Source: Trichlorobacter ammonificans (GTDB taxonomy: Bacteria > Desulfobacterota > Desulfuromonadia > Geobacterales > Pseudopelobacteraceae). From it: a stretch of 64,000 nt of DNA. The position numbers were made by a program, and so were the translations under genes. Positions 18,226 to 27,689 of the stretch are shown here, in pieces. The notes under the pieces were generated by a model that was given only the letters and a program-made list of their open reading frames with translations, was not told the DNA's origin and searched no databases. The first letter of the stretch is position 1, and every line of letters begins with the position of its first letter. The stretch is from NCBI RefSeq assembly GCF_933509905.1, contig NZ_OW150024.1:794001-858000 (forward strand). The letters run 5' to 3'.

Positions 18226-19161
18226 ATGAAACGGAAGAAGGAACCGGGGCCGCTGAACCAGCTTGAAGCGGAGATCGCCATCACGGCACTGCACGCCACC
18301 GGCGAATACCAGGTGCTGCGCAAGATCAACCTGGAGCGGGATCATCGCCTCCGGGGCCTACATGGCGAGGGTGCCCGGATCGGTCTCTGTCTCGACACCG
18401 AGACCACCGGCCTGGATCACCGCCAGGACCGGATCATCGAGCTGGGGATCGTGGCCTTCGCGTACGACCCGGTTACCGCCGAAATCCTGCGGGTGACGGG
18501 CCGCTACAACGGTTTTGAGGACCCGGGCGCCCCCCTTGCCCGCGAGATCACGGAGATAACCGGCATTACCGATGACATGGTACGGGGACAGGCGCTGGAC
18601 GACGAACAGGTCATGGCGCTGGTGGCCGGGGCCGATCTGGTGATCGCCCATAACGCCGCCTTTGATCGTCCCTTTGTGGAGGCCCGGTACCCGGCCTTTG
18701 CGGGGATTCCCTGGGCCTGTTCGGTGCTGCAGATCGACTGGCAGGCCGAGCGGCTGCAGGCCCGCTCCCTGGAGTACCTGCTGTTCAAGTTCGGCTGGTG
18801 CATCAACGCCCACCGGGCCCTGGACGATGCCGAAGGGGTGCTGGGGCTCCTGCTGGAGCGTCTGCCGGTGAGCGACCGGTCGGTGTTCGCGGCACTCCTG
18901 GAGGGAAGCCGCCAGTCAGCCACCCGCATCCATGCGGTGGGAGCCCCCTTTGACAAGAAGGAACTGCTCAAACAGCGCGGCTACCGCTGGCATGACGGTG
19001 CGGACGGCAAACCCAAGTGCTGGTGGATCGGTATCGTTGATACCAGGGAACAGGAAGAGTTGGCATTCCTGGCCCGTGAGGTGTACGGCGGCACCCTGCC
19101 CGGCGGGGTGACCGTCCGCCGGATCGGGCCGCTGGACCGTTTCTCGGTGCGGGAAGGCTAG
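18226..19161 (+). CDS. DEDDh 3'-5' exonuclease (DNA polymerase III epsilon-like)
   Basis: 311 residues. The exonuclease domain (about 52-208) has D57 and E59 in LDTETTG, D147 in [10 protein letters not shown] and H196-x4-D201 in HRALDDAEG, the full DEDDh set. The N-terminal 50 residues are a charged helical extension. The C-terminal part (about 225-311: [21 protein letters not shown], then a CWW and a GG turn) is an accessory domain often seen with stand-alone exonucleases of this family. It is not the replicative DnaQ, which lacks this extension. It follows priA by 18 bp, suggesting a repair or restart link. Confidence 0.85.
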   Translation: MKRKKEPGPLNQLEAEIAITALHATGEYQVLRKINLERDHRLRGLHGEGARIGLCLDTETTGLDHRQDRIIELGIVAFAYDPVTAEILRVTGRYNGFEDPGAPLAREITEITGITDDMVRGQALDDEQVMALVAGADLVIAHNAAFDRPFVEARYPAFAGIPWACSVLQIDWQAERLQARSLEYLLFKFGWCINAHRALDDAEGVLGLLLERLPVSDRSVFAALLEGSRQSATRIHAVGAPFDKKELLKQRGYRWHDGADGKPKCWWIGIVDTREQEELAFLAREVYGGTLPGGVTVRRIGPLDRFSVREG

Positions 19162-19162
19162 T

Positions 19163-19558
19163 ATGGGGCCGGCAACAACCGTACGGCATCCGTTGCTGCG
19201 CCGGTTGCTGCTTTGCGCCGGTCTGCTCTGCACTGCACTGGGCGTGGTCGGCATTTTTGTGCCGCTGCTGCCCACCACTCCGTTTCTGCTGCTGGCCGCT
19301 GCCTGCTTTGCCCGCAGCTCCGAGCGCTTTCATACCTGGCTTCTGACCCATGAGCGACTGGGACCTATGATTTCCGGCTACCTGGACGGCTCGGGGATAC
19401 CGGCCCGTGCCAAGGCGGTTTCAGTGAGCATGGTCTGGCTGAGCCTGCCGCCCTCGGCCCTGCTGCTGGTGCCGGTGGTCTGGGTCAAGCTGCTGCTGAT
19501 CCTGCTGGCGATCGGCATTACCTGGCACCTGCTACGGCTGCCCACCCGAAAGGCCTGA
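19163..19558 (+). CDS. YbaN/DUF454 family inner-membrane protein
   Basis: 131 residues. An N-terminal hydrophobic segment (about 12-50) contains the family signature [27 protein letters not shown], followed by the FHTWLLTH and GPMISGYL motifs and a C-terminal hydrophobic pair (about 88-122). Function of the family is not established. It starts one base after the exonuclease stop and ends two bases before rluB, so it is within the operon. Confidence 0.85.
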   Translation: MGPATTVRHPLLRRLLLCAGLLCTALGVVGIFVPLLPTTPFLLLAAACFARSSERFHTWLLTHERLGPMISGYLDGSGIPARAKAVSVSMVWLSLPPSALLLVPVVWVKLLLILLAIGITWHLLRLPTRKA

Positions 19559-19560
19559 CC

Positions 19561-20391
19561 ATGAAGGAACGTTTGCAAAAAATCATCGCCGCAGCCGGAG
19601 TCACCTCCCGGCGTGCCGCCGAAGAACTGATCCTGGCCGGCCGGGTTGCCGTGAACGGCCAGGTGGTCACCGAACTGGGAGCCAAGGCCGACGGTGCCGA
19701 AGACCGGATCACCGTGGACGGAACGCCGGTCAGACCGGCGGAGAAGCTGTACTACGTGCTGCTGCACAAGCCGGCCGGCTACGTCACCAGCCTGAAGGAT
19801 CCCCAGGGGCGACACCTGGTGACCGAGCTGGTGAAGGATGTCGACGCGCGGCTTTTTCCGGTGGGGCGCCTGGACTACAACTCCGAAGGGCTGCTGCTTC
19901 TGACCAACGACGGCGCCTGGGCCAACCGGCTGATGCATCCCCGGCACCAGGTGGACAAGGAGTATCACGTCCGGGTGCGGGGCAAGGCCGATCCCCAGCA
20001 GATCAGACGCCTTGCCGAAGGAGTGGAGCTGGAGGACGGCCCGGCTGCCGGCGCCACGGTACGGCTCCTCAAGACGGATCAGAACAACGACTGGCTCTCC
20101 ATCACCATCAGGGAAGGACGCAACCGGCAGGTGCGGCGGATGTGTGCCGCTGTCGGGCTGTCGGTGGTCCGGCTGCGGCGGATCCGCTACGGCTCCCTGA
20201 CGCTGGGAGGGTTGAACCCCGGAGAATACCGGTTGCTCAGCACCGCTGAAGCGATGGGGCTGGATGCCCCTGCCGAGCCGAAGCCGAAGCGAACAGCGCC
20301 GCCACGGCCGGGCGCGGCGGCCGGCGGTTCCAAAGCGGAGGCACCGCGGCCGGCATCCCGCCCCCGGCCGCCGCAGCGGCATGGCACCTGA
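19561..20391 (+). CDS. rluB: 23S rRNA pseudouridine synthase (RsuA/RluB family)
   Basis: 276 residues. An S4 RNA-binding domain at 1-60 (RLQKIIAAAGVTSRRAAEEL... in the family pattern) precedes the synthase domain with the catalytic aspartate D105 in GRLDYNSEG and GRNRQVRRM. RluB modifies U2605 of E. coli 23S rRNA; RsuA and RluE are related, but the S4 domain plus a basic tail best fit RluB. The tail (about 232-276) is rich in Pro, Arg and Ala. Its last codons overlap the next gene by 11 bp. Confidence 0.88.
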   Translation: MKERLQKIIAAAGVTSRRAAEELILAGRVAVNGQVVTELGAKADGAEDRITVDGTPVRPAEKLYYVLLHKPAGYVTSLKDPQGRHLVTELVKDVDARLFPVGRLDYNSEGLLLLTNDGAWANRLMHPRHQVDKEYHVRVRGKADPQQIRRLAEGVELEDGPAAGATVRLLKTDQNNDWLSITIREGRNRQVRRMCAAVGLSVVRLRRIRYGSLTLGGLNPGEYRLLSTAEAMGLDAPAEPKPKRTAPPRPGAAAGGSKAEAPRPASRPRPPQRHGT

Positions 20392-22306
20392 TCTGTCCCG
20401 ACTGACAGCGCTGCTGGGATTCGGTAGTGCACTGCTGGGGTTCATACCACTGTTCGCCCATGTGCCGCTGCTGCCGCAGCTGCTGTTCGCGGGCGGCCTG
20501 CTGGCCGGTCTCGCCAGGGAAGTGCGCGGCACGGTTACGGTGCCCCCTCCTTTCCTGACCGTCGGTGCCACGGCGTTGTTTCTCTGGTACGCTGCCCAGT
20601 TCAGCCGCCACAATCCCGCCCTGCCGGTGATCTGCATCCTCACGGTGCTGCTGGCAGCCCGCCTGGCGGCGGAAAAGACACCCCGTACCTGGCTGCAGCT
20701 GTGTGCCCTTTCGCTCTTTGCCCTTGCCGCATCATCCCTCTTCGATCTCGGCCCCCGTTTCCTGCTGTTGCTTGTTCTGATGCTTCCCGTGCTGGCACTT
20801 CAGGTGGTGCTGCTCACCATGCAGGGCCACGGCGTCACCCGGCTGGCCGGACCGGCGCTTCGCCACCTGCTTGTCGTCGGGCTGCTGATACCGGTCTGCT
20901 CCCTGCTGCTGGTGCCGCTCTTCTTTTCCATGCTGCCCCGCACCCGGCTGCCGCTCTGGAGCTTTATTCAACAGGCAGGGGGCACTACCCCCGGTGGACT
21001 CTCCGATACGGTGGTTCCCGGCAGGAGCTCGACGGTACCGGACAGTGGTCCGCTGGTCTTTCGTGCGGAACTGGAACGCCGGCCGGCCGGTCAGCTCTAC
21101 TGGCGGGTCGCAGTGTTCAGTCGCCTTGACGAACGGGGCTGGCAGCGGGATAGTGGCGTCCAGACGGTGAGGGTGACGGGACAACCGGTGCGGATCGAGC
21201 AGACCATCACCATGGAGCCGGGCAGTTCGCGCATGCTGGTGGGACTCGATCTGCCGGTCTCCTTTACCCATCCGGGCGGCAGCAGTATTCCCGGGGCCAC
21301 CTGGAATCGGCCGCTTCCCGCGTCCCGCCGTGTTCGCTACACGGTGACGTCCCTGCCGGACGGCGCTGGCGCCCTGCGCACACCGCCGGCACGCGAACAG
21401 CTGACCAGCCTCCCCGCAGGTGTCTCGCCGCGTCTGCGGCAGCTTGCCCAGCGTTTCAGGCGGGAGGGGACGTCTGACCGGCAGCGCCTGGATGCGGTTG
21501 TTACCTGGTTCAGAAACGGTAATTTCAGATATAGCCGCAACGATCTCCCCACCGGCGCGGATGCGCTGGAGCGCTTTCTCTTCGAACGCAGGGCGGGGCA
21601 TTGCGAGTTCTTTGCCTCGGCCTTTGCTCACCTGGCACGGGGAGCCGGAATACCGGCCCGTCTGGTCGGGGGATATCTGGGAGGAGAGTTCAACGAGCTG
21701 GGAGCCTACTACCGGATAACGGAGGAGCGGGCCCATGTCTGGGTGGAAGCGTGGCTGGAGCGCGAGGGGTGGGTGCGCATCGACCCCAGCAGCTTTGCAA
21801 TCAACGCTGACGTCGCCCTGGGAGGGCAGCGCCGGACATCCCTTGCGCAGCAGACGCGTCTGCTGCTGGATACGCTGGATCATCTCTGGACCTCTGCGGT
21901 GATTACCTATGATTTCGAACGCCAACTGGAGCTGGCAAGCGGGATGTCGTCCCGCCTGCATGTCGTTCGTCTGGGGGATCTCAGGCGGTGGAGTTGGGCC
22001 ATCGGTGGGGGATGCCTCCTGGGGCTGCTGAGCTGGTACGGCGTCCGCTGCTGGAGGGCAGGGCATCTGCGGCGAGAGGAACGTCTGCTTCGCCGGTTCC
22101 GGGCCGCAATAAAACGAGACTTCGGCCTGAGTGTCGACCGAAACACTGGTCTGTTCGACTGTGCCGAGCGCACGGGAAATGCACGAGTGAGAACCTTTGC
22201 CGACATTTACGGAGGGGCGGTGTATCGCGGCAGGCGGCTGACGGAAGAAGAGGCCGCACAGTTGCGGCGTCTGCTGCGCCAAGGGTTTCTTATTCGCCCC
22301 GAATAG
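20381..22306 (+). CDS. Membrane-bound transglutaminase-like protease (TgpA/DUF3488 type)
   Basis: 641 residues from the ATG at 20381, which overlaps the rluB end. About six hydrophobic segments occupy the first 190 residues, then a periplasmic region with the transglutaminase core: C408 in GHCEFFAS, H452 in AHVWVEAW and D468 in RIDPS. A further membrane helix lies near 535-552, followed by a short cytoplasmic domain with a DUF4129-like part. This TgpA layout is linked to cell-envelope function in other bacteria. The substrate is unknown. It is the last gene of this rightward run, followed by an AT-rich hairpin. Confidence 0.85.
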   Translation: MAPDLSRLTALLGFGSALLGFIPLFAHVPLLPQLLFAGGLLAGLAREVRGTVTVPPPFLTVGATALFLWYAAQFSRHNPALPVICILTVLLAARLAAEKTPRTWLQLCALSLFALAASSLFDLGPRFLLLLVLMLPVLALQVVLLTMQGHGVTRLAGPALRHLLVVGLLIPVCSLLLVPLFFSMLPRTRLPLWSFIQQAGGTTPGGLSDTVVPGRSSTVPDSGPLVFRAELERRPAGQLYWRVAVFSRLDERGWQRDSGVQTVRVTGQPVRIEQTITMEPGSSRMLVGLDLPVSFTHPGGSSIPGATWNRPLPASRRVRYTVTSLPDGAGALRTPPAREQLTSLPAGVSPRLRQLAQRFRREGTSDRQRLDAVVTWFRNGNFRYSRNDLPTGADALERFLFERRAGHCEFFASAFAHLARGAGIPARLVGGYLGGEFNELGAYYRITEERAHVWVEAWLEREGWVRIDPSSFAINADVALGGQRRTSLAQQTRLLLDTLDHLWTSAVITYDFERQLELASGMSSRLHVVRLGDLRRWSWAIGGGCLLGLLSWYGVRCWRAGHLRREERLLRRFRAAIKRDFGLSVDRNTGLFDCAERTGNARVRTFADIYGGAVYRGRRLTEEEAAQLRRLLRQGFLIRPE

Positions 22307-22318
22307 TACCGTGCGGCA

Positions 22319-22350
22319 TTTTTTCACGAAGTAGGGTGAAAAAAAGTTTT
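22319..22350 (+). terminator. Possible terminator after the transglutaminase gene
   Basis: TTTTTTCAC (22319-22327) pairs with GTGAAAAAA (22336-22344) around an 8-base loop and is followed by a T run at 22347-22351. The stem is AT-rich, so strength is uncertain. Confidence 0.4.
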
Positions 22351-22360
22351 TGAAAAAGAG

Positions 22361-22389
22361 TTGACAGTGAATGTGCATTAGGATAATAA
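22361..22389 (+). promoter_or_regulatory. Strong promoter of the tRNA-tuf cluster
   Basis: A perfect TTGACA (22361-22366) with a 17-base spacer to TAATAA (22384-22389), or 15 bases to GATAAT, lies 24 bases upstream of the first tRNA. It sits in an AT-rich stretch unlike the surrounding DNA, as expected of a growth-rate-controlled stable-RNA promoter. Confidence 0.8.
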
Positions 22390-22413
22390 TCCAAATTCAC
22401 GCTTGGACGGTGC

Positions 22414-22489
22414 GCTGGCGTAGCTCAATTGGCAGAGCAGCTGACTTGTAATCAGCAGGTTGCGGGTTCGAGTCCCATCGCCAGCTCCA
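22414..22489 (+). tRNA. tRNA-Thr (anticodon TGT)
   Basis: 76 bases with 3' CCA encoded. Acceptor GCTGGCG pairs with CGCCAGC; anticodon stem GCTGA/TCAGC encloses CTTGTAA, giving TGT, which reads ACA and related threonine codons. The T arm has GGTTCGAGTCC. First of four clustered tRNAs. Confidence 0.97.
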
Positions 22490-22510
22490 AAGCTGAAGCG
22501 GTTCTTCCCT

Positions 22511-22596
22511 GGAGGGATTCCCGAGCGGCCAAAGGGAACAGACTGTAAATCTGTCGTCGTACGACTTCGGAGGTTCGAATCCTCCTCCCTCCACCA
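22511..22596 (+). tRNA. tRNA-Tyr (anticodon GTA)
   Basis: 86 bases with a long variable arm (class II) and encoded CCA. Acceptor GGAGGGA pairs with TCCCTCC; the loop CTGTAAA gives anticodon GTA. T arm GGAGGTTCGAATCCTCC. Confidence 0.97.
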
Positions 22597-22710
22597 TACT
22601 ATGTTTTCATCGGCAGGTGTTTGTGTGTCCCGAATCCAGGAGGCCGTGATTGGTCGCGATAACTGGTCTGGGGGATGCGGGTGCCGCCACAGCAGTTCAT
22701 GCCGAAGTGT

Positions 22711-22787
22711 GCGGGAGTAGCTCAGTTGGCTAGAGCATCAGCCTTCCAAGCTGAGGGTCGCGGGTTCGAGTCCCGTTTCCCGCTCCA
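22711..22787 (+). tRNA. tRNA-Gly (anticodon TCC)
   Basis: 77 bases with encoded CCA. Acceptor GCGGGAG/TTCCCGC (one G-T pair); anticodon stem TCAGC/GCTGA around CTTCCAA gives TCC. The gap of 114 bp before it holds no gene. Confidence 0.97.
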
Positions 22788-22812
22788 ATTCTGATCAGGT
22801 TTCGTTTTGTGT

Positions 22813-22888
<76 letters not shown>

Positions 22889-22891
22889 TTT

Positions 22892-22923
22892 TTGACAGAA
22901 GGCATGAAGTCCGGAATATTCCG
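22892..22923 (+). promoter_or_regulatory. Second promoter for tuf copy 1, overlapped by a palindrome
   Basis: TTGACA (22892-22897), 17-base spacer, AATATT (22915-22920), directly after the last tRNA. A perfect 12-base palindrome CGGAATATTCCG (22912-22923) covers the -10. This could let tuf be transcribed apart from the tRNAs, with the palindrome as an operator. Confidence 0.45.
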
Positions 22924-22976
22924 AATATAAATCCGTAAAAGACCACACATGACGGTGCGCCCGGTGCGCACGGACA

Positions 22977-24181
22977 AAAGGAGTATGCGCCATGGCCAAG
23001 GCAAAATTTGAGCGTACGAAGCCTCATGTTAACATTGGAACGATCGGTCACGTTGACCACGGCAAGACCACGCTGACGGCAGCGATCACCAAGGTTCTTG
23101 CTCAGCGCGGTGGGGCAGAGTTCAAGGGTTATGACCAGATCGACAACGCTCCCGAGGAGCGTGAGCGTGGTATCACCATCGCCACCACCCACGTTGAGTA
23201 CGAGACGGACAAGCGTCACTACGCCCATGTTGACTGCCCGGGTCACGCCGACTACGTGAAGAACATGATTACCGGTGCTGCTCAGATGGACGGTGCCATT
23301 CTGGTTGTGTCGGCCGCCGACGGCCCGATGCCCCAGACCCGTGAGCACATCCTGCTTGCCCGTCAGGTTGGCGTTCCCTATATCGTGGTCTTTCTGAACA
23401 AGGCCGATATGGTTGATGATGCCGAGCTGCTGGAGCTGGTTGAGCTTGAGATTCGTGAGCTCCTGTCCAGCTACGACTTCCCGGGCGACGACATTCCGAT
23501 TATCAAGGGTTCCGCTCTGAAGGCGCTGAACGGCGACAAGGATGAGCTGGGCGAGCAGTCGGTCGAGAAGCTGATGGAAGCTGTTGACAGCTATATTCCC
23601 GAGCCGGAGCGCGCCATTGACAAGCCGTTCCTGATGCCGGTTGAAGACGTCTTCTCCATCTCCGGTCGTGGTACGGTTGCCACCGGTCGTGTTGAGCGCG
23701 GTATTGTCAAGGTTGGCGAGGAAGTTGAGATTGTCGGCATCAAGGCTACCGGCAAGACCACGGTTACCGGTGTTGAAATGTTCCGCAAGCTGCTTGACCA
23801 GGGTCAGGCCGGCGACAACATCGGCGCCCTGCTGCGTGGTGTGAAGCGTGAAGATGTTGAGCGCGGTCAGGTTCTGGCCAAGCCGGGCAGCATTACGCCG
23901 CACACCAAATTCAAGGCCGAGGCTTACATCCTGACCAAGGAAGAAGGCGGTCGTCACACGCCGTTCTTCAACGGCTACCGTCCCCAGTTTTACTTCCGTA
24001 CGACTGACGTGACGGGTGTTGCCGAGCTTCCTGCCGGTACCGAGATGGTGATGCCTGGTGACAACGTTGCCCTGACGATCAACCTGATCACGCCGATCGC
24101 CATGGACGAAGGTCTTCGTTTTGCAATCCGTGAGGGTGGCCGTACCGTGGGCGCTGGCGTCGTCAGCGCAATCGTTGAGTA
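22977..24181 (+). repeat. tuf direct repeat, copy 1 of 2
   Basis: The 1,205-base segment from the ribosome-binding site to the second base of the stop codon is the same as 39875-41079. Sequence differs immediately outside (TAG here, TAA in copy 2), which marks the extent of homogenisation. Confidence 0.93.
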
Positions 24182-24182
24182 G
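22992..24182 (+). CDS. tuf: Elongation factor Tu, copy 1
   Basis: GTPase that brings aminoacyl-tRNA to the ribosome. 396 residues with G1 GHVDHGKT (19-26), DCPGH, NKAD and the three-domain layout; switch region ERERGITI is intact. Its protein is identical to that of copy 2 at 39890, and the nucleotide sequences match throughout the coding region. This copy sits in a tRNA operon beside rpmG, tRNA-Trp, secE and nusG, a widespread bacterial arrangement. AAAGGAG lies 9 bases before the ATG. Adjacent: a GTGCGC/GCGCAC hairpin at 22955-22971 in the leader. Confidence 0.99.
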   Translation: MAKAKFERTKPHVNIGTIGHVDHGKTTLTAAITKVLAQRGGAEFKGYDQIDNAPEERERGITIATTHVEYETDKRHYAHVDCPGHADYVKNMITGAAQMDGAILVVSAADGPMPQTREHILLARQVGVPYIVVFLNKADMVDDAELLELVELEIRELLSSYDFPGDDIPIIKGSALKALNGDKDELGEQSVEKLMEAVDSYIPEPERAIDKPFLMPVEDVFSISGRGTVATGRVERGIVKVGEEVEIVGIKATGKTTVTGVEMFRKLLDQGQAGDNIGALLRGVKREDVERGQVLAKPGSITPHTKFKAEAYILTKEEGGRHTPFFNGYRPQFYFRTTDVTGVAELPAGTEMVMPGDNVALTINLITPIAMDEGLRFAIREGGRTVGAGVVSAIVE

Positions 24183-24255
24183 TGTCCGTTCGGCTGCCCG
24201 CCTGATGGGTGTGGTTGGCGGTAGTGCGGACGGCATATAATCAAGAGGAAACGTG

Positions 24256-24405
24256 ATGAGAGACATCGTGACCCTTGCTTGCGGTGAGTGCAAGCAGAGA
24301 AACTATACCACGACCAAAAACAAGAAGACGACGCCCCAGAAGCTCGAGTTCAGCAAGTACTGCCGTTTTTGCCGCAAGCATACGCAGCACAAGGAAACCA
24401 AGTAA
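24256..24405 (+). CDS. rpmG: 50S ribosomal protein L33 (zinc form)
   Basis: 49 residues, [20 protein letters not shown] at the N-terminus, then [21 protein letters not shown]. The two CxxC pairs (C9, C12 and CRFC) make it the zinc-binding C+ form. AGAGGAA lies upstream of the ATG. Its position between tuf and tRNA-Trp/secE is conserved in many bacteria. Confidence 0.97.
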   Translation: MRDIVTLACGECKQRNYTTTKNKKTTPQKLEFSKYCRFCRKHTQHKETK

Positions 24406-24430
24406 GGCGGTCTGTAGCGGCTTGGATTGC

Positions 24431-24507
24431 AGGCCAGTAGCTCTAACGGCTAGAGCGCCGGTCTCCAAAACCGGATGTTGGGGGTTCGAATCCCTCCTGG
24501 CCTGCCA
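24431..24507 (+). tRNA. tRNA-Trp (anticodon CCA)
   Basis: 77 bases with encoded 3' CCA. Acceptor AGGCCAG/CTGGCCT; anticodon stem CCGGT/ACCGG around CTCCAAA gives CCA. Placed between rpmG and secE as in many proteobacteria. Confidence 0.97.
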
Positions 24508-24551
24508 TAATTCCCTGTCGCTGTTCAGTGATGCCGATGCAGGAGAGTGCA

Positions 24552-24734
24552 GTGCACAACGTCAAGGTCTTCTTTGATTCGGTAAAAACAGAGCTTGTCA
24601 AGGTAACATGGCCGTCGCGCAAAGAGACGGTCGCCACGACGGGTGTTGTTATTTTTATTGTGCTTATTATTTCCGTGTATCTCGGCTTGTGTGACCTCGT
24701 GCTCACCAGGCTGATTCGAATGATACTCGGATGA
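24552..24734 (+). CDS. secE: Preprotein translocase subunit SecE
   Basis: Stabilises SecY in the inner-membrane Sec channel. The GTG at 24552 has AGGAG at 24541-24545 (6-base gap) and gives 60 residues, the usual length of single-helix SecE; starts at 24528-24537 are also in frame but have no such site. VKVFFDSVKTELVKVTWPSRKET is the amphipathic helix signature (split here as FFDSVKTEL and VTWPSRKE), followed by one membrane helix (about 31-52). Adjacent to nusG as usual. Confidence 0.93.
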   Translation: MHNVKVFFDSVKTELVKVTWPSRKETVATTGVVIFIVLIISVYLGLCDLVLTRLIRMILG

Positions 24735-24753
24735 CTGGCGGGAATTAACTGCG

Positions 24754-25281
24754 ATGACCCAGAAATGGTATGGCGTGCATACGTACTCAGGGTACGAGAA
24801 CAAGGTTCGTCTGAATATTCTTGAGCGTGTCAGGAATGAAGGGATGGAGGAGTATTTCGGTGAAATACTGATTCCGTCCGAGACGGTCGTCGAGCTGAAG
24901 AAGGGGGAGAAGAAGACCTCTTCACGCAAGTTTTTTCCCGGCTATATCCTGATCAAGATGGAAATGAACGACGATACCTGGCACATCGTCAAGGAAACTG
25001 CCAAGGTAACGGGGTTCGTCGGAGGCAATGCGCCGTTTCCGATTCCGGAGGAGGAGATTGGCAAGATCTCCCGCAGGATGGAAGAGGGGGCCGAGAAGCC
25101 GCGTCCCAAGGTTGAGTTTGAGGTTGGCGAAACGGTGCGGGTGGTTGATGGTCCCTTTCTCAACTTCACCGGCATGGTGGAGGACGTCAAGCCCGATCGG
25201 GGCAAGTTGCGCGTGGCTGTTACCATTTTCGGCCGGTCGACGCCGGTCGAGCTTGAGTTCATGCAAGTGGAAAAATGCTGA
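24754..25281 (+). CDS. nusG: Transcription termination/antitermination factor NusG
   Basis: 175 residues. NGN domain begins with [15 protein letters not shown] and includes [13 protein letters not shown]; the C-terminal KOW domain has [21 protein letters not shown]. Binds RNA polymerase and links it to Rho or the ribosomal protein S10 (rpsJ at 41099). First gene of the nusG-rplK-rplA stretch. No unusual residues. Confidence 0.98.
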   Translation: MTQKWYGVHTYSGYENKVRLNILERVRNEGMEEYFGEILIPSETVVELKKGEKKTSSRKFFPGYILIKMEMNDDTWHIVKETAKVTGFVGGNAPFPIPEEEIGKISRRMEEGAEKPRPKVEFEVGETVRVVDGPFLNFTGMVEDVKPDRGKLRVAVTIFGRSTPVELEFMQVEKC

Positions 25282-25330
25282 TTCCGTTGTGTCTCAACGA
25301 CGCAACATGCACTAAAAGGAGCGCATCGTC

Positions 25331-25753
25331 ATGGCGAAGAAAATAACCGGTTACATAAAACTGCAAGTGCCCGCGGGCAAGGCAAATCCGTCGCCTCCCA
25401 TCGGTCCGGCCCTTGGTCAGCACGGCGTCAACATCATGGAGTTCTGCAAGGCGTTCAACGCTAAGACTCAGGCTGACGAAGGCACTATCACGCCGGTCGT
25501 GATCACGGTCTATGCCGACCGCAGTTTTACCTTCATCACCAAGACGCCTCCGGTACCGGTGTTGATCAAGAAAGCCCTCGGTATTGAGAGTGGCTCAAGT
25601 GTGCCCAATAAAACCAAGGTCGGCAAGCTGACAAAAGCCCAGGTGGAAGAAATCGCCAAGAAGAAGATGCCGGACCTGAATGCCGCCTCGCTGGAAGCAG
25701 CCATGAGAACCGTCGAGGGCACCGCACGTTCGATGGGTGTGGATATCGTTTAG
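25331..25753 (+). CDS. rplK: 50S ribosomal protein L11
   Basis: 140 residues, [30 protein letters not shown] in the standard pattern, with the proline-rich N-terminal domain and the rRNA-binding C-terminal domain. Builds the GTPase-associated centre with L10/L12 and is the substrate of PrmA (1786). AAAGGAG lies before the ATG. Confidence 0.99.
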   Translation: MAKKITGYIKLQVPAGKANPSPPIGPALGQHGVNIMEFCKAFNAKTQADEGTITPVVITVYADRSFTFITKTPPVPVLIKKALGIESGSSVPNKTKVGKLTKAQVEEIAKKKMPDLNAASLEAAMRTVEGTARSMGVDIV

Positions 25754-25800
25754 TAACGTAATCACGTAATGATTTGAATAGCGTTTGCAGGAGAGGCGAC

Positions 25801-26502
25801 ATGTCAAAAAGTACCAAAAAGCATGGCAATGCGATGAGCAAAATTGACCGTACCAAGCTGTATCCCCTGAAAACAGCGGTCGGTGTTGTGAAGGAAGCGA
25901 GCTATGCGAAGTTTGATGAAACGGTTGATGTTGCCGTCAAGCTGGGAGTAGATCCACGTCATGCCGACCAGATGGTTCGCGGAGCCGTCGTGCTGCCGAA
26001 CGGTCTCGGCAAGAATGTTCGCGTGCTGGTTTTCGCCAAGGGCGAAAAGGAAAAAGAGGCGCTTGAGGCAGGTGCTGACTACGTTGGCGCCGAGGATCTC
26101 GTGGCGAAAATTCAGGAGGGATGGTTCGAGTTCGATACGGCCATTGCAACCCCGGACATGATGGGCGTTGTCGGCAAGATCGGTAAGCTGCTCGGTCCCC
26201 GCGGCCTGATGCCGAACCCCAAGGTCGGTACGGTTACCTTCGAAGTATCCCGCGCCGTCAAGGAGTCCAAGGCCGGCAAGGTGGAGTTCCGGGTCGAGAA
26301 GGCCGGTATCGTCCATGCACCGGTTGGTAAGGTCTCCTTTGAGCCGGAGAAGCTGGAGGGGAATATCGTTGCGCTGGTCGAGGCACTGGTCAAGGCCAAG
26401 CCCTCCGCTGCCAAGGGCACCTATATCAGGAAAATTTCGGTGTCATCGACCATGGGACCCGGCATTAATCTGGATATTTCCGACGTAACGTCGAATATGT
26501 AG
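25801..26502 (+). CDS. rplA: 50S ribosomal protein L1
   Basis: 233 residues from the ATG at 25801, with GGAGAGG just upstream; an in-frame ATG at 25774 precedes that site and is rejected. L1 signature [25 protein letters not shown] is present in two parts (residues about 120-145). Forms the mobile L1 stalk and in many bacteria represses the rplK-rplA mRNA. Confidence 0.98.
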   Translation: MSKSTKKHGNAMSKIDRTKLYPLKTAVGVVKEASYAKFDETVDVAVKLGVDPRHADQMVRGAVVLPNGLGKNVRVLVFAKGEKEKEALEAGADYVGAEDLVAKIQEGWFEFDTAIATPDMMGVVGKIGKLLGPRGLMPNPKVGTVTFEVSRAVKESKAGKVEFRVEKAGIVHAPVGKVSFEPEKLEGNIVALVEALVKAKPSAAKGTYIRKISVSSTMGPGINLDISDVTSNM

Positions 26503-26515
26503 CAAATTTCACATC

Positions 26516-26653
26516 GCCAAAGTCAAAGACAGCAGGTGCGCACTGCATAAAGGTCGCAACCGGGATCTGCCTGCCGAGACTTGGGGTACGTAAGATGTCC
26601 TTGCGCTTCCTGACTTTGGCATGGGGTTCGCCCCGTAACCCATAGAAAGGAGG
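26516..26653 (+). promoter_or_regulatory. Ribosomal protein L10 leader (autoregulatory mRNA element)
   Basis: The 158-base gap before rplJ matches the L10-leader pattern. GCCAAAGTCA (26516-26525) pairs perfectly with TGACTTTGGC (26611-26620). Inside, the kink-turn-like element AAAGACAGCAGGTG...CCTGCCGAGAC has stem GCAGG/CCTGC (26532-26536 with 26570-26574). A GGGG-TTCG-CCCC hairpin follows at 26623-26634, then AAAGGAGG. In other bacteria L10(L12) binds this leader and represses rplJL. Confidence 0.85.
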
Positions 26654-26660
26654 ATGACGC

Positions 26661-27185
26661 TTGAACCGTACAGTAAAGCAAGAGCAAGTCGAGTTGATGC
26701 GTGAGAAGCTGAAGCGCGCACAAGCGGTTTTTCTGGCCGATTTCCGCGGCATGAACGTGGAAAAGGCTACTACGCTCAGAAATGAGCTGCGTGCTGCCGC
26801 CGTTGACTACAAGGTCTTTAAGAACAGCTTGTTGGAACTGGCAGCCAAAGAAACCGATTTTGAATGCCTGCAGCCCTATCTTGCCGGTCCGACTGCCGTT
26901 GCCATTTCCTACGACGATCCGGTCGCAGCGGCAAAGGTGCTGTCGAAGTTTGCCAAGGTTCCCCAGGGTGCATTCGTACTGAAGGCCGGGGTGCTTTCCG
27001 GCAAGCTGCTGGATGTTGCCCAGATTCAGGCACTGGCAGACCTGCCGTCGCGTGAAGTGCTGCTCGCCAAGATGCTGGGTTCCCTGCAGGCACCTGCCAC
27101 CAACTTTGTTGGCGTGCTCGCCGCAATCCCCGGCTCCTTCGTGCGGGTACTTGATGCCATACGCGCGAAGAAGGAAGGCAACTAG
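26661..27185 (+). CDS. rplJ: 50S ribosomal protein L10
   Basis: 174 residues, TTG start with AAAGGAGG 7 bases upstream. N-terminal rRNA-binding domain with [21 protein letters not shown] and a C-terminal helix that carries L7/L12 dimers. An ATG at 26653 in another frame is closed within a few codons. Confidence 0.98.
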   Translation: MNRTVKQEQVELMREKLKRAQAVFLADFRGMNVEKATTLRNELRAAAVDYKVFKNSLLELAAKETDFECLQPYLAGPTAVAISYDDPVAAAKVLSKFAKVPQGAFVLKAGVLSGKLLDVAQIQALADLPSREVLLAKMLGSLQAPATNFVGVLAAIPGSFVRVLDAIRAKKEGN

Positions 27186-27253
27186 TCGAACAACGGTCAG
27201 CAGCGCTGACAGACCACACTTATACCTAACATTATCTTTGGGAGGATACATCG

Positions 27254-27637
27254 ATGGCTGACATCACGAAAGCAGATGTAGTTGCATTTATTGAGAAGAT
27301 GACCGTTCTTGAGCTGGCTGAGCTGGTGAAGGAACTGGAAGAGAAATTCGGCGTTTCCGCTGCAGCTCCCGTTGCCGTTGCCGTTGCCGGTGGCCCTGCT
27401 GCCTCCGCTGAACCCGCCGAAGAAAAGACCGAGTTCGACATCATCCTGAAGAACGCCGGTGCCAACAAGATCAACGTCATCAAGGTCGTGCGCGCACTGA
27501 CCAGCCTGGGGCTGAAGGAAGCCAAGGATCTGGTTGACGGCGCTCCCAGCCCGGTCAAGACCGGTGTTTCCAAGGCTGAAGCTGAAGAAGCCAAGAAGCA
27601 GCTGGTTGAAGCAGGAGCTGAAGTCGAAATCAAATAA
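27254..27637 (+). CDS. rplL: 50S ribosomal protein L7/L12
   Basis: 127 residues: N-terminal dimerisation helices, an Ala/Pro/Val hinge (about 36-56) and the conserved C-terminal domain [21 protein letters not shown]... split around K-V-R-A-L-T and [13 protein letters not shown]. Stalk protein that recruits EF-Tu and EF-G, all encoded in this window. Confidence 0.99.
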   Translation: MADITKADVVAFIEKMTVLELAELVKELEEKFGVSAAAPVAVAVAGGPAASAEPAEEKTEFDIILKNAGANKINVIKVVRALTSLGLKEAKDLVDGAPSPVKTGVSKAEAEEAKKQLVEAGAEVEIK

Positions 27638-27660
27638 TTGTTTCATAGATACCTGCGGGA

Positions 27661-27689
27661 AGCCAAGGTCGTCCGGTGCGGCCTTGGCT
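27661..27689 (+). terminator. Attenuator-like hairpin between rplL and rpoB
   Basis: An 11-bp stem AGCCAAGGTCG (27661-27671) with CGGCCTTGGCT (27679-27689, one G-T pair) and a 7-base loop lies in the 166-bp gap. No strong T run follows, so it may reduce rather than end transcription, comparable to the partial terminator at this place in E. coli. Confidence 0.55.
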
